Source: Pseudomonas entomophila (lineage in GTDB: Bacteria; Pseudomonadota; Gammaproteobacteria; Pseudomonadales; Pseudomonadaceae). Taken from it: 64,000 nt of DNA. The stretch lies in assembly GCF_029478665.1 (NCBI RefSeq), contig NZ_JARPQB010000008.1, forward strand, positions 61,598 through 125,597, given 5' to 3'. Position numbers and translations under genes: made by a program. This document shows positions 45,087 to 54,331 of the stretch, in pieces. The notes beneath the pieces are model-generated. The model saw only the letters and a list, made by a program, of their open reading frames with translations, did no database searches and was not told the DNA's origin. Position 1 is the stretch's first letter, and each line of letters starts with the position of its first letter.

Positions 45087-46136
45087 TCAGTCGACCTCGG
45101 CCACGGTATCGATCAGGTTCGGCCCGCCCAGGCTGTGCAGGGCCGCGATGACCTTTTCAGGCTCCAGCAGGCGCAGGCAGTTGTAGTGGCCGAAGCGGCA
45201 GGTGCGGTCGAAGCACGGGCTGCATTCGATGCCGGTGCGCACGATCTCGACCTGGTCGGCCAACGGCGGGGTGAAACCTGGCGAAGTGGAGCCATACACG
45301 GCCACCAACGGACGGTTAAGCGCAGCGGCCACGTGCATCAGGCCGGAGTCGTTGGAAACCACCGCCTTGGCGCAGGACATCAGGTCGATGGCCTCGGCCA
45401 GCGAGGTTTCGCCGGCCAGGTTACAGGATTCTTCCCGGAAACCTGGGATCAGGCGGTCGCGAATCTGCTCGCCCACGGCATGGTCGTTCTTCGAACCGAA
45501 CAGCCATACCTGCCAGCCCTGGCGGATCATTGCATCAGCCACTTGCGCGTAGTGCTCGGCCGGCCAGCGCTTGGCTTCGCCGAACTCGGCGCCGGGGCAC
45601 AAGGCGAGCACCGGGCGGTCCAGCTCCAGCTTGAACTTGGCCAGGGCGGCTTCGCGGCTCTGGGCTTCGATTTGCAGGGTCGGGCGCGGATACGGCTTGG
45701 GCAGTTCGACACCCGGCGCATAGGCCAGGGCCATGAAGCGCTCGATCATCAGCGGGTAGCACGCCTTGTCCAGCTTGCGCACGTCGTTGAGCAGCAGGTA
45801 GCGCATCTCGCCACGCCAGCCGGTGCGCTTGGGGATGCCGGCGAAGTACGGCACCAGCGCCGACTTGAGCGAATTGGGCAGCAGGATCGCCTGGTCGTAC
45901 TGGCCGGCCAGCGACTTGCCGATGCGCCGGCGCGTGGCCAGCTCCAGCGCGCCATGGCCGAGCGGGAAGCTCAAGGCCTGGCGCACCTCGGGCATGCGCT
46001 CGAGGATCGGCCGGCTCCATTCGGGGGCCAACACGTCGATCACACAATCGGGGTGCTGCTGTTTGAGGCACTGGAACAGAGTCTGCGCCATCACCATGTC
46101 GCCGACCCAGCTGGGGCCAATGATCAGTATTCTCAT
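45087..46136 (-). CDS. waaF: Heptosyltransferase II
   Basis: The 349-residue GT9 enzyme adds the second heptose. It starts MRILIIGPSWVGDMVMAQTL, typical of WaaF. LCPGAEFGEAKRWPAEHYAQ and AVYGSTSPGFTPPL are donor-binding segments. CSPCFDRTCRFGHYNCLRLL is the cysteine-rich family tail. It is the first gene of the seven-gene core operon, preceded by a REP doublet and, further upstream, glnE. Confidence 0.96.
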   Translation of the reverse strand: MRILIIGPSWVGDMVMAQTLFQCLKQQHPDCVIDVLAPEWSRPILERMPEVRQALSFPLGHGALELATRRRIGKSLAGQYDQAILLPNSLKSALVPYFAGIPKRTGWRGEMRYLLLNDVRKLDKACYPLMIERFMALAYAPGVELPKPYPRPTLQIEAQSREAALAKFKLELDRPVLALCPGAEFGEAKRWPAEHYAQVADAMIRQGWQVWLFGSKNDHAVGEQIRDRLIPGFREESCNLAGETSLAEAIDLMSCAKAVVSNDSGLMHVAAALNRPLVAVYGSTSPGFTPPLADQVEIVRTGIECSPCFDRTCRFGHYNCLRLLEPEKVIAALHSLGGPNLIDTVAEVD

Positions 46137-46250
46137 GCGTTATCCAGAAACATTCGGGGAGGCTGCAGGCTGCGTCAAACCTGGCCTCCCCTCTTTATAT
46201 TCAGGCTATGTGGCGGACAGTGTACCACCGGTGGTGAGACGACGTTCCTT

Positions 46251-46353
46251 GGGGCTGCTACGCAGCCCTTTCGCGGCACAAGGCCGCTCCTACAGGGAAC
46301 GCAATCCTGTGTAGGAGCGGCCTTGTGTCGCGAAAGGGCCGCAAAGCGGCCCC
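46251..46353. repeat. REP doublet, class B with outer GC stems
   Basis: ggggctgctacgcagccctttcgcggcacaaggccgctcctacag and the inverted ctgtgtaggagcggccttgtgtcgcgaaagggccgcaaagcggcccc. It closes the glnE transcript side and precedes waaF. Confidence 0.92.
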
Positions 46354-46360
46354 GACAATC

Positions 46361-49294
46361 TCAGCTCAGACCCAACTGCCCCCAGATCCGCCGCACCTCG
46401 CGGCGCTCGTCGACGAACTGCGCCGCGTCGATCACCCCCGCCTGCTTCTGCAGGGCCTGGCGGTGCGAGGCCGAGCGGAACGCCTTGTACACCTCGCGCA
46501 GCAGCACGGCATCGCTGGCGGGCATCAACCCGGCCTGCTCAAGCTCTTCGAGGATGCGGATGTTGTCGGTCCAGCGCAGCAAGGCCGGGTGGTCGTGGGA
46601 CCAGGCCAAAGCGGCGTATTGCACCATAAATTCGATATCGACGATACCGCCGGCATCCTGCTTGATATCGAACGCCACACCCGCGTCGAAGGCGTTGGCC
46701 GCGGTACCGGCGGCGGTCGCCTTGGTGCCGAGGTTGTCGCGCATCTTGGCGCGCATGTCGCTGACTTCGGTGCGCAATTTTTCCAGGTCGCGGGCCTGGC
46801 CCAGCACCTTGGCGCGCACGCCCTCGAAGGCTGTCGCCACCTGCTTGCAGCCCACCAGCACCCGTGCCCGCACCAGGGCCTGGTGCTCCCAGGTCCAGGC
46901 TTCGCTCTGCTGGTAGCGCTCGAACGCGCCCAGCGAGCTGACCAGCAGCCCCGAGGCGCCGGACGGGCGCAGGCGCATGTCTACATCATAGAGCTGGCCA
47001 GAGTTGGTCTGGGTGGTCAGCAGGTGGATGATGCGCTGGCCCAGGCGGGTGAAGAACTGCGCGCCATCGATGGGCTTGGCACCGTCGGTCTCGGCATTCG
47101 GGTCGCCATCGTGGATGAACACCAGGTCCAGGTCCGAGCCATGGCCCAGTTCGAGGCCGCCGACCTTGCCATAACCCACGATGATGAAACCGGGGTCGCA
47201 CAGGCTGCCGTCACTGCGCTTGGGCTGGCCATGACGGGCCGCCGTCTGGCGCCAGGCCAAAGTCAGCACCTGGTCGAGAATGGCCTCGGCGAGCCAGGTG
47301 AGGTAGTCGCTCACCTTCATCAGCGGCAGGTTGCCGGTGATCTCAGAAGCCGCCACCCGCAGGCTATGGGCCAGCTTGAAGTGGCGCAGGGCCTCCATCT
47401 GCTGCTCCAGGTCGTCCTCGGGGATGCGCGTGAGGCGCTCACGCAGCTCGGCGGCCAGCTCCGGCGCCAGCGGCGGGCTGAACAGCCGACCCTCGTTGAG
47501 CAGTTCGTCGAGCAGCAGCGGGTAACGGGCGATCTGCTCGGCGATCCACGGGCTGGCCGCGCACAAGGTCAGCAGACGGCGCAGGGCGCCCGGGTTTTCC
47601 GTGAGCAACACAAGATAGGCAGAGCGCCGCGCCACCGCCTCGACCAGCGGCAGCACCCGCTCCAGCACCAGGTCAGGGTTGTCATGCTCCACCGTCTGGG
47701 CCAGCAGACGTGGAATAAAGGCATCCAGGCGCTCGCGGCCGATGCGCTGCATCGAACGCAACGACGGGCTGACACGCAACGCGGTCAGGCGCCGCAGCGC
47801 CTCGGCGGGCTGCTTGAAGCCTGCCTCTTGCAATTGACGACAGGCAGCCTCTTCATCCTGGGCCTGCTCCCAGAGCGGCGACCACTCGCCGCCCACCACC
47901 AACTCGCCCTCGGTCTCGTCTTCGTCCGGGTCGGCGATCACCTGGCGGAAATGCCAATCGACGCGGCCACGCCAGTGCATCAGTTGTTCATGGAAGCTGG
48001 CCCAGTCGGCGTAGCCGAGCATATAGGCGATGCGCTCGCGGTCGGTTTCATCATCCGGCAGCATCTGCGTCTGGCGGTCGGCAATGGCCTGGATGGCGTG
48101 CTCGGTATAACGCAGGAACTCGTAGCCCTCGCGCAACTCGGCAACCACCGCCGGTGGCAGGTAACCCTGCCCTTCGAGCGTCGCCAGCACCTTGAGCAGT
48201 GGCCGTTGCTGCAGGCTCAGGTCGCGCCCACCATGGATCAGCTGGAAGGCCTGGGCAATGAACTCCACTTCGCGAATGCCACCGGCCCCCAGCTTGATGT
48301 TCTCGGCCATGCCCTTGCGTCGCACCTCCTGCTGGATCAGCTGCTTCATGGTGCGCAGCGCCTCGATGGCGGAGAAGTCCAGGTAGCGGCGGTAGACGAA
48401 CGGTCGCAGCATTTCCTGCAATTGGGCACCTGCGGCCTGGTCGCCGGCTACCACGCGCGCCTTGATCATCGCGTAGCGTTCCCAGTCGCGGCCCTGGTCC
48501 TGGTAGTACTGTTCCAGGGCATTGAAGCTGAGCACCAGCGCACCGGCCGAACCATAAGGGCGCAGGCGCATGTCGACGCGGAACACGAAACCGTCGACGG
48601 TAACCGGGTCGAGCGCCTTGATCAGGCGCTGGCCCAGGCGGGTGAAGAACTCCTGGTTGTCCAGCGAGCGCTTCACGCCTTCTGTTTCACCGCCCTCGGG
48701 GAAAGCGAAGATCAGGTCGATGTCGGACGACAGGTTGAGCTCCACCGCGCCCAGCTTGCCCATGCCCAGCACCACCATGTGCTGCGGCTCGCCGCTGCGG
48801 TTGCCGATGGGCGTGCCGAACTGCTGGCAGTGGCGCGGGTACAGCCATAGATAAGCTTCGTCGATGGCGGCGTCGGCCAGGTCGGACAGATCACGGCAGG
48901 TTTCCCCCAGCGCCGCCTGGCGGGTGATGTCGCGCCAGATGATGCGCAACTGCTGGCGGTTGCGTTCGCGGCGCAGGTTGCGCGCCAGTTCGTCCTCGGT
49001 CTGCGCGGCCTGGGCGGCGGCGTTGACCTGCCCACGCAACTCGCCCGGCGCGAAAGAGCGATCCATCAGGCCACTGCCCAACAGCTCGAACAGCATGGCC
49101 GGCTCGCGCTGGGCCTGGGCCAGGACGAAATCGCTGGCGGCAGCCACCTGGTCGAACTGCTGTCGATGCCCGGCACTCCAGCTATCCAGATGAAGGTCGG
49201 GATGGGCGGCCAGGGCATCGCGCAGGAACTGTTGGTTGCGAGCGACCAGTGGTTGGAGTGCGGCGGGCAGATCGAGCGGCAAAGGCAGGCGCAT
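46361..49294 (-). CDS. glnE: Bifunctional glutamine synthetase adenylyltransferase/deadenylase
   Basis: The 977-residue enzyme adenylylates and deadenylylates glutamine synthetase in response to PII. It has two nucleotidyltransferase domains, each with an intact DxD: SSDIDLIFAF (D191, D193) in the N-terminal deadenylase half, and HGSDLDLVFIHDGD (D721, D723) in the C-terminal adenylylase half. GGIREVEFIAQAFQLIHGG and GGIVDIEFMVQYAAL mark the helical partner domains. It is divergent from aceE and the last gene before the LPS operon on this strand. Confidence 0.97.
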   Translation of the reverse strand: MRLPLPLDLPAALQPLVARNQQFLRDALAAHPDLHLDSWSAGHRQQFDQVAAASDFVLAQAQREPAMLFELLGSGLMDRSFAPGELRGQVNAAAQAAQTEDELARNLRRERNRQQLRIIWRDITRQAALGETCRDLSDLADAAIDEAYLWLYPRHCQQFGTPIGNRSGEPQHMVVLGMGKLGAVELNLSSDIDLIFAFPEGGETEGVKRSLDNQEFFTRLGQRLIKALDPVTVDGFVFRVDMRLRPYGSAGALVLSFNALEQYYQDQGRDWERYAMIKARVVAGDQAAGAQLQEMLRPFVYRRYLDFSAIEALRTMKQLIQQEVRRKGMAENIKLGAGGIREVEFIAQAFQLIHGGRDLSLQQRPLLKVLATLEGQGYLPPAVVAELREGYEFLRYTEHAIQAIADRQTQMLPDDETDRERIAYMLGYADWASFHEQLMHWRGRVDWHFRQVIADPDEDETEGELVVGGEWSPLWEQAQDEEAACRQLQEAGFKQPAEALRRLTALRVSPSLRSMQRIGRERLDAFIPRLLAQTVEHDNPDLVLERVLPLVEAVARRSAYLVLLTENPGALRRLLTLCAASPWIAEQIARYPLLLDELLNEGRLFSPPLAPELAAELRERLTRIPEDDLEQQMEALRHFKLAHSLRVAASEITGNLPLMKVSDYLTWLAEAILDQVLTLAWRQTAARHGQPKRSDGSLCDPGFIIVGYGKVGGLELGHGSDLDLVFIHDGDPNAETDGAKPIDGAQFFTRLGQRIIHLLTTQTNSGQLYDVDMRLRPSGASGLLVSSLGAFERYQQSEAWTWEHQALVRARVLVGCKQVATAFEGVRAKVLGQARDLEKLRTEVSDMRAKMRDNLGTKATAAGTAANAFDAGVAFDIKQDAGGIVDIEFMVQYAALAWSHDHPALLRWTDNIRILEELEQAGLMPASDAVLLREVYKAFRSASHRQALQKQAGVIDAAQFVDERREVRRIWGQLGLS

Positions 49295-49480
49295 GGTCTA
49301 TCCTTGATCGGCGTGAAAGTGAGGGGCGTGGGCGCTCAAAAGGAGGCCCGGCCACGGTTGGACTGTCATACAAAAGTTGGAAATAGCCGATAAAGCCGAA
49401 AATTTGGCAAAAAGCATCAAGAACCACCTGATCGCGACACGCCACCAACCAACATGAACGTTTATCCTCACAACCCGGGA

Positions 49481-49497
49481 TGCGACAAACCGTCGCA
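49481..49497. repeat. Short perfect hairpin in the aceE leader
   Basis: tgcgac and gtcgca pair around aaacc. It lies 4 bases before the first aceE palindrome. Confidence 0.55.
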
Positions 49498-49501
49498 TTT
49501 G

Positions 49502-49516
49502 TGTAGTTTTACTACT
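49502..49516. promoter_or_regulatory. GntR/FadR-type operator 1 before aceE
   Basis: tgtagtttttactact-like site (tgtagt-ttt-actact): 5 of 6 palindromic pairs and a fit to the TNGTNNNACNA pattern bound by FCD-type GntR regulators such as PdhR/LldR relatives. It is an inverted copy of operator 2. Confidence 0.65.
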
Positions 49517-49553
49517 ACCCCGTAGGTGCAAAAGCATGAAATGCGAAAGCATT

Positions 49554-49568
49554 TGTAGTAAAACTACA
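49554..49568. promoter_or_regulatory. GntR/FadR-type operator 2 before aceE
   Basis: tgtagt-aaa-actaca is a perfect 6+3+6 palindrome that matches TNGTNNNACNA. Its centre is 52 bases from that of operator 1 and about 117 bases before the aceE ATG. A pyruvate-responsive repressor is the natural candidate. Confidence 0.7.
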
Positions 49569-49677
49569 CCGCGCCGGATGACTGTCCGGTAATCCAAGAA
49601 TTCACGACGTCTGCCCATAAGGCCAGTCGCAAACTCAGGCCATCGATTCTGGTGGCCTTTCCGCCCTGGAGCAAGCC

Positions 49678-52323
49678 ATGCAAGACCTCGATCCAATCGA
49701 AACCCAGGAATGGCTGGATGCCCTGGAGTCGGTCCTCGACAAAGAAGGCGAAGACCGCGCTCATTACCTGATGACCCGTATGGGCGAGCTGGCCACCCGT
49801 AGTGGCTCCCAGCTGCCGTATGCCATCACCACGCCGTACCGCAACACCATCCCTGTCACCCACGAAGCACGCATGCCTGGCGACCTGTTCATGGAACGCC
49901 GCATCCGCTCGATGGTACGTTGGAACGCCCTGGCCATGGTCATGCGCACCAACCTGAAGGACTCGGACCTGGGTGGCCACATCTCGAGCTTCGCCTCCAG
50001 CGCCACGCTGTACGACATCGGCTTCAACTACTTCTTCCAGGCCCCGACCGACGAACACGGCGGCGACCTGATCTTCTTCCAGGGCCACGCTTCGCCAGGC
50101 GTCTACGCCCGCGCCTTCATGGAAGGCCGCATCAACGAAGACCAGATGAACAACTTCCGCCAGGAAGTGGACGGCAACGGCCTGTCTTCGTACCCGCACC
50201 CATGGCTGATGCCTGACTTCTGGCAGTTCCCGACCGTTTCGATGGGTCTGGGCCCGATCCAGGCCATCTACCAGGCACGCTTCATGAAGTACCTGGAAGC
50301 CCGCGGTTTCATCCCGGCCGGCAAGCAGAAAGTCTGGTGCTTCATGGGCGACGGCGAGTGCGACGAGCCGGAATCCCTGGGCGCGATCGCCCTGGCCGGC
50401 CGCGAGAAGCTGGACAACCTGATCTTCGTCATCAACTGCAACCTGCAGCGCCTCGACGGCCCGGTTCGCGGCAACGGCAAGATCATCCAGGAACTCGAAG
50501 GCGTGTTCCGTGGCGGTGGCTGGAACGTCAACAAGGTCGTCTGGGGCCGCTTCTGGGACCCACTGCTGGCCAAGGACACCAACGGTGCCCTGCAGCGCCG
50601 CATGGACGAAGTCATCGACGGCGAGTACCAGAACTACAAAGCCAAAGACGGCGCGTACGTTCGTGAGAACTTCTTCAACACCCCAGAGCTCAAGGCCATG
50701 GTCGAAGACCTGTCCGACGACGAGATCTGGAAGCTCAACCGTGGCGGCCACGACCCGTACAAGGTCTACGCGGCGTACCACCAGGCTGTGAACCACAAAG
50801 AGCAGCCGACCGTCATCCTGGCCAAGACCATCAAGGGTTACGGTACCGGTGCCGGCGAAGCCAAGAACACCGCGCACAATACGAAGAAAGTCGACGTCGA
50901 CAGCCTGCGTCACTTCCGTGACCGCTTCGACATCCCGGTCAAGGATGCCGACCTTGAGAACCTGCCGTTCTTCAAGCCGGAAGAAGGCTCCGCCGAAGCC
51001 AAGTACCTGGCCGAACGCCGTGCAGCCCTGGGTGGCTTCGTACCGCAGCGCCGCGCCAAGAGCTTCAGCGTCCCCACCCCGCCACTGGAAACGCTGAAAG
51101 CGATCCTGGACGGCTCGGGCGACCGTGAAATCTCCACCACCATGGCCTTCGTGCGCATCCTGGCGCAACTGGTCAAGGACAAGGACATCGGCCAGCGCAT
51201 CGTCCCGATCATCCCGGACGAAGCCCGTACCTTCGGTATGGAAGGCATGTTCCGCCAGCTGGGCATCTACTCGTCGGTCGGCCAGCTCTACGAGCCTGTC
51301 GATAAAGACCAGGTGATGTTCTACCGCGAAGACAAGAAGGGCCAGATCCTCGAAGAAGGCATCAACGAAGCCGGCGCCATGTCGTCGTTCATCGCTGCCG
51401 GTACTTCGTACAGCTGCCACAACCAGCCGATGCTGCCGTTCTACATCTTCTACTCGATGTTCGGCTTCCAGCGTATCGGCGACCTGGCCTGGGCCGCTGG
51501 CGACAGCCGCACCCGTGGCTTCCTGATCGGCGGTACCGCCGGCCGTACCACGCTGAACGGCGAAGGCCTGCAGCACGAAGACGGCCACAGCCATATGATG
51601 GCGGGCACCATCCCGAACTGCCGCACCTACGATCCGACCTACGGCTACGAGCTGGCGGTGATCATCCAGGACGGCATGAAGAAGATGACCGAAGAGCAAC
51701 AGGACATCTTCTACTACATCACCGTGATGAACGAGTCGTACCAGCAGCCAGCCATGCCGGCCGGTGTCGAGGACGGCATCATCAAGGGCATGTACCTGCT
51801 CGAGGAAGACACCCGCGAAGCCGCGCACCACGTACAGCTGATGGGCTCCGGCACCATCCTGCGCGAAGTTCGCGAAGCGGCGAAGATCCTGCGTGAAGAG
51901 TTCAACGTCGGTGCCGACGTGTGGAGCGTCACCAGCTTCAACGAACTGCGTCGCGACGGCCTGGCCGTGGAACGCGCCAACCGCCTCAAGCCTGGCCAGA
52001 AGCCTCAGAAGACCTACGTCGAAGAGTGCCTGGCCGGCCGCAAGGGCCCGGTCATCGCCTCCACCGACTACATGAAGCTGTTCGCCGAGCAGATTCGCCA
52101 GTGGGTGCCAAGCAAAGAGTTCAAGGTCCTGGGTACCGACGGTTACGGTCGCAGCGACAGCCGCAAGAAGCTGCGTCACTTCTTCGAAGTCGACCGCCAC
52201 TTCGTGGTGCTGGCTGCCCTGGAAGCCCTGGCTGACCGTGGCGAGATCGAACCCAAGGTTGTGGCTGACGCCATCGTCAAGTTCGGCATCGACCCGGACA
52301 AGCGCAACCCACTGGACTGCTGA
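49678..52323 (+). CDS. aceE: Pyruvate dehydrogenase E1 component, homodimeric type
   Basis: The 881-residue thiamine-diphosphate enzyme decarboxylates pyruvate and acetylates the lipoyl domains of E2. The ThDP motif begins at MGDGECDEPESLGAIALAGR and ends at VINCNLQRLDGPVRGN. DLIFFQGHASPGVYARAF holds an active-site His. The single-chain form (AceE) fits its length. The aceF gene follows after 13 bases. The leader carries two GntR-type operators. Confidence 0.98.
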   Translation: MQDLDPIETQEWLDALESVLDKEGEDRAHYLMTRMGELATRSGSQLPYAITTPYRNTIPVTHEARMPGDLFMERRIRSMVRWNALAMVMRTNLKDSDLGGHISSFASSATLYDIGFNYFFQAPTDEHGGDLIFFQGHASPGVYARAFMEGRINEDQMNNFRQEVDGNGLSSYPHPWLMPDFWQFPTVSMGLGPIQAIYQARFMKYLEARGFIPAGKQKVWCFMGDGECDEPESLGAIALAGREKLDNLIFVINCNLQRLDGPVRGNGKIIQELEGVFRGGGWNVNKVVWGRFWDPLLAKDTNGALQRRMDEVIDGEYQNYKAKDGAYVRENFFNTPELKAMVEDLSDDEIWKLNRGGHDPYKVYAAYHQAVNHKEQPTVILAKTIKGYGTGAGEAKNTAHNTKKVDVDSLRHFRDRFDIPVKDADLENLPFFKPEEGSAEAKYLAERRAALGGFVPQRRAKSFSVPTPPLETLKAILDGSGDREISTTMAFVRILAQLVKDKDIGQRIVPIIPDEARTFGMEGMFRQLGIYSSVGQLYEPVDKDQVMFYREDKKGQILEEGINEAGAMSSFIAAGTSYSCHNQPMLPFYIFYSMFGFQRIGDLAWAAGDSRTRGFLIGGTAGRTTLNGEGLQHEDGHSHMMAGTIPNCRTYDPTYGYELAVIIQDGMKKMTEEQQDIFYYITVMNESYQQPAMPAGVEDGIIKGMYLLEEDTREAAHHVQLMGSGTILREVREAAKILREEFNVGADVWSVTSFNELRRDGLAVERANRLKPGQKPQKTYVEECLAGRKGPVIASTDYMKLFAEQIRQWVPSKEFKVLGTDGYGRSDSRKKLRHFFEVDRHFVVLAALEALADRGEIEPKVVADAIVKFGIDPDKRNPLDC

Positions 52324-52336
52324 GGAGTATTTTTAA

Positions 52337-53965
52337 GTGAGCGAACTCATTCGCGTACCTGACATCGGCAGCGGTGAAGGTGAAATCATCGAGCTGTTCG
52401 TCAAGGTCGGTGACCGTATCGAAGCAGACCAGAGCCTGCTGACCCTGGAGTCCGACAAGGCCTCCATGGAAATCCCGGCCCCCAAGGCCGGCGTGGTCAA
52501 GGAACTGAAGGTCAAGCTGGGCGACCGCCTGAAAGAAGGCGACGAGCTGCTGGTCCTGGAAGTCGAGGGCGCCGCTGCGGCGCCTGAGGCTCCGGCCGCC
52601 GCCCCGGCCCCAGCTGCTGCCGCTCCAGCGCCGGCCGCCGAAGCCGCCCCTGCGCCAGCAGCAGCCCCGGCTGCCGCCAGCGTGCAGGACATCCACGTGC
52701 CGGATATCGGCTCGTCGGGCAAGGCCAAGATCATCGAAGTGCTGGTCAAGGTCGGCGACACCGTCGAAGCCGACCAGTCGCTGATCACCCTGGAATCTGA
52801 CAAAGCTTCCATGGAGATCCCGTCGCCTAGCGCCGGCGTGATCGAAGCCGTGCTGTGCAAGCTGGAAGACGAAGTGGGCACCGGCGACCTGATCTTCAAG
52901 ATCAAGGCCGCAGGCGCAGCCCCTGCTGCTGCGGCTCCGGCCGCTGCTGCCCCGGCTGCCGCTCCTGCCCAAGCCGCCGCACCGGCCGCTGCTCCGGCGC
53001 CTGCCGCCGCCCCTGCGCCGGTCGCCACCGCGCCGGCTGCCGGCAGCAACGCCAAGGTTCACGCCGGCCCTGCCGTGCGCCAGCTGGCCCGTGAATTCGG
53101 TGTCGACCTGGGTGCCGTCGCGGCCACTGGCCCGCACGGTCGCATCCTGAAGGAAGACGTGCAGGTCTACGTCAAGGCCATGATGCAGAAGGCCAAGGAA
53201 GCGCCGGCCGCCGGTGCTACCGGTGGTGCTGGCATTCCGCCGATCCCGGCCGTGGACTTCAGCAAGTTCGGTGAAGTGGAAGAGGTCGCCCTGACCCGCC
53301 TGATGCAGGTCGGCGCCGCCAACCTGCACCGCAGCTGGCTGAACGTGCCGCACGTGACCCAGTTCGACTCCGCCGACATCACCGAGCTGGAAGCCTTCCG
53401 CGTTGCGCAGAAGGCCGTCGCTGAAAAGGCCGGCGTCAAGCTGACCGTGCTGCCGCTGCTGCTCAAGGCCTGCGCCTTCCTGCTCAAGGAACTGCCGGAC
53501 TTCAACAGCTCGCTGGCACCAAGCGGCAAGGCGATCATCCGCAAGAAGTACGTGCACATCGGCTTCGCCGTGGACACCCCGGATGGCCTGCTGGTCCCTG
53601 TGATCAAGAACGTCGACCAGAAGAGCCTGCTGCAACTGGCTGCCGAAGCCGCCGCGCTGGCCGAGAAAGCCCGCACCAAGAAGCTCTCGGCCGACGACAT
53701 GCAGGGCGCCTGCTTCACCATTTCCAGCCTCGGCCACATTGGCGGCACCGGCTTCACGCCGATCGTCAACGCGCCTGAGGTGGCGATCCTGGGTGTCTCC
53801 AAGGCCACCATGCAGCCGGTCTGGGACGGCAAGGCCTTCCAGCCGAAGCTGATGCTGCCGCTGTCGCTGTCCTACGATCACCGCGTGATCAACGGCGCCG
53901 CCGCCGCACGCTTCACCAAGCGCCTGGGCGACGTGCTGGGCGACATCCGCACCATGCTGCTGTAA
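52337..53965 (+). CDS. aceF: Pyruvate dehydrogenase E2, dihydrolipoamide acetyltransferase
   Basis: The 542-residue core protein starts at GTG 52337. Two lipoyl domains (about 2-75 and 118-190) have lipoyl lysines K41 and K156, each in ESDKASMEIP. Two Ala/Pro-rich mobile linkers (about 77-115 and 192-235) separate the domains. The peripheral-subunit-binding domain has HAGPAVRQLAREFGVDLGAV. The catalytic domain ends with SLSYDHRVINGAAAARF, active-site H515. The lpd gene is not in the window. Confidence 0.98.
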   Translation: MSELIRVPDIGSGEGEIIELFVKVGDRIEADQSLLTLESDKASMEIPAPKAGVVKELKVKLGDRLKEGDELLVLEVEGAAAAPEAPAAAPAPAAAAPAPAAEAAPAPAAAPAAASVQDIHVPDIGSSGKAKIIEVLVKVGDTVEADQSLITLESDKASMEIPSPSAGVIEAVLCKLEDEVGTGDLIFKIKAAGAAPAAAAPAAAAPAAAPAQAAAPAAAPAPAAAPAPVATAPAAGSNAKVHAGPAVRQLAREFGVDLGAVAATGPHGRILKEDVQVYVKAMMQKAKEAPAAGATGGAGIPPIPAVDFSKFGEVEEVALTRLMQVGAANLHRSWLNVPHVTQFDSADITELEAFRVAQKAVAEKAGVKLTVLPLLLKACAFLLKELPDFNSSLAPSGKAIIRKKYVHIGFAVDTPDGLLVPVIKNVDQKSLLQLAAEAAALAEKARTKKLSADDMQGACFTISSLGHIGGTGFTPIVNAPEVAILGVSKATMQPVWDGKAFQPKLMLPLSLSYDHRVINGAAAARFTKRLGDVLGDIRTMLL

Positions 53966-54030
53966 CCCGCTGTTTGCCTGCCTTCCCCCGGGAAGGCAGG
54001 TCCCCTTTCGAGCTGCCACGCTCGTACCTC

Positions 54031-54060
54031 AACCCCGCCAATTGGCGGGGCTTTTTTTTC
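54031..54060 (+). terminator. Rho-independent terminator of aceEF
   Basis: ccccgccaattggcgggg forms a seven-pair stem with a four-base loop, followed by a c and eight T, about 65 bases after the aceF stop. Confidence 0.95.
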
Positions 54061-54074
54061 CTGTGAGAACGCTG

Positions 54075-54179
54075 GGAGGGCTGCGCCCTCCTTTCGCGGC
54101 ACAAGGCCGCTCCTACAGGGGGGGACGCGATCGCCTGTAGGAGCGGCCTTGCGCCGCGAACGGGGCGCAACGCGGCCCC
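54075..54179. repeat. REP doublet, class B with outer GC stems
   Basis: gggagggctgcgccctcctttcgcggcacaaggccgctcctacag and inverted ctgtaggagcggccttgcgccgcgaacggggcgcaacgcggcccc. With the aceF terminator it fills the gap between aceF and the EAL gene; nothing else is seen there. Confidence 0.92.
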
Positions 54180-54331
54180 ACAATCCCAACGTAAAACTAC
54201 AGATTCCCCCCCACCAGCCGACAACCTGCAGACAGCATCCCCCATGGCCGCTTGCCAGCCCATGGGACATGATGCAACCTTGCCCGATGCGCCGCTCTCC
54301 AGGCCGCGCCCCCTGTTCAAGCGAGTCTTCG

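Noticed and set aside
44076..46916. 946-aa open frame antisense to waaC, waaF and the end of glnE
   Set aside because: It spans several real genes and a REP element and has no protein-like composition.
49564..52200. 878-aa open frame antisense to aceE
   Set aside because: Shadow of strongly biased aceE codons.
52277..54019. 580-aa open frame antisense to aceF, with glycine/arginine repeats
   Set aside because: The repeats are the reverse reading of the Ala/Pro linkers of AceF.
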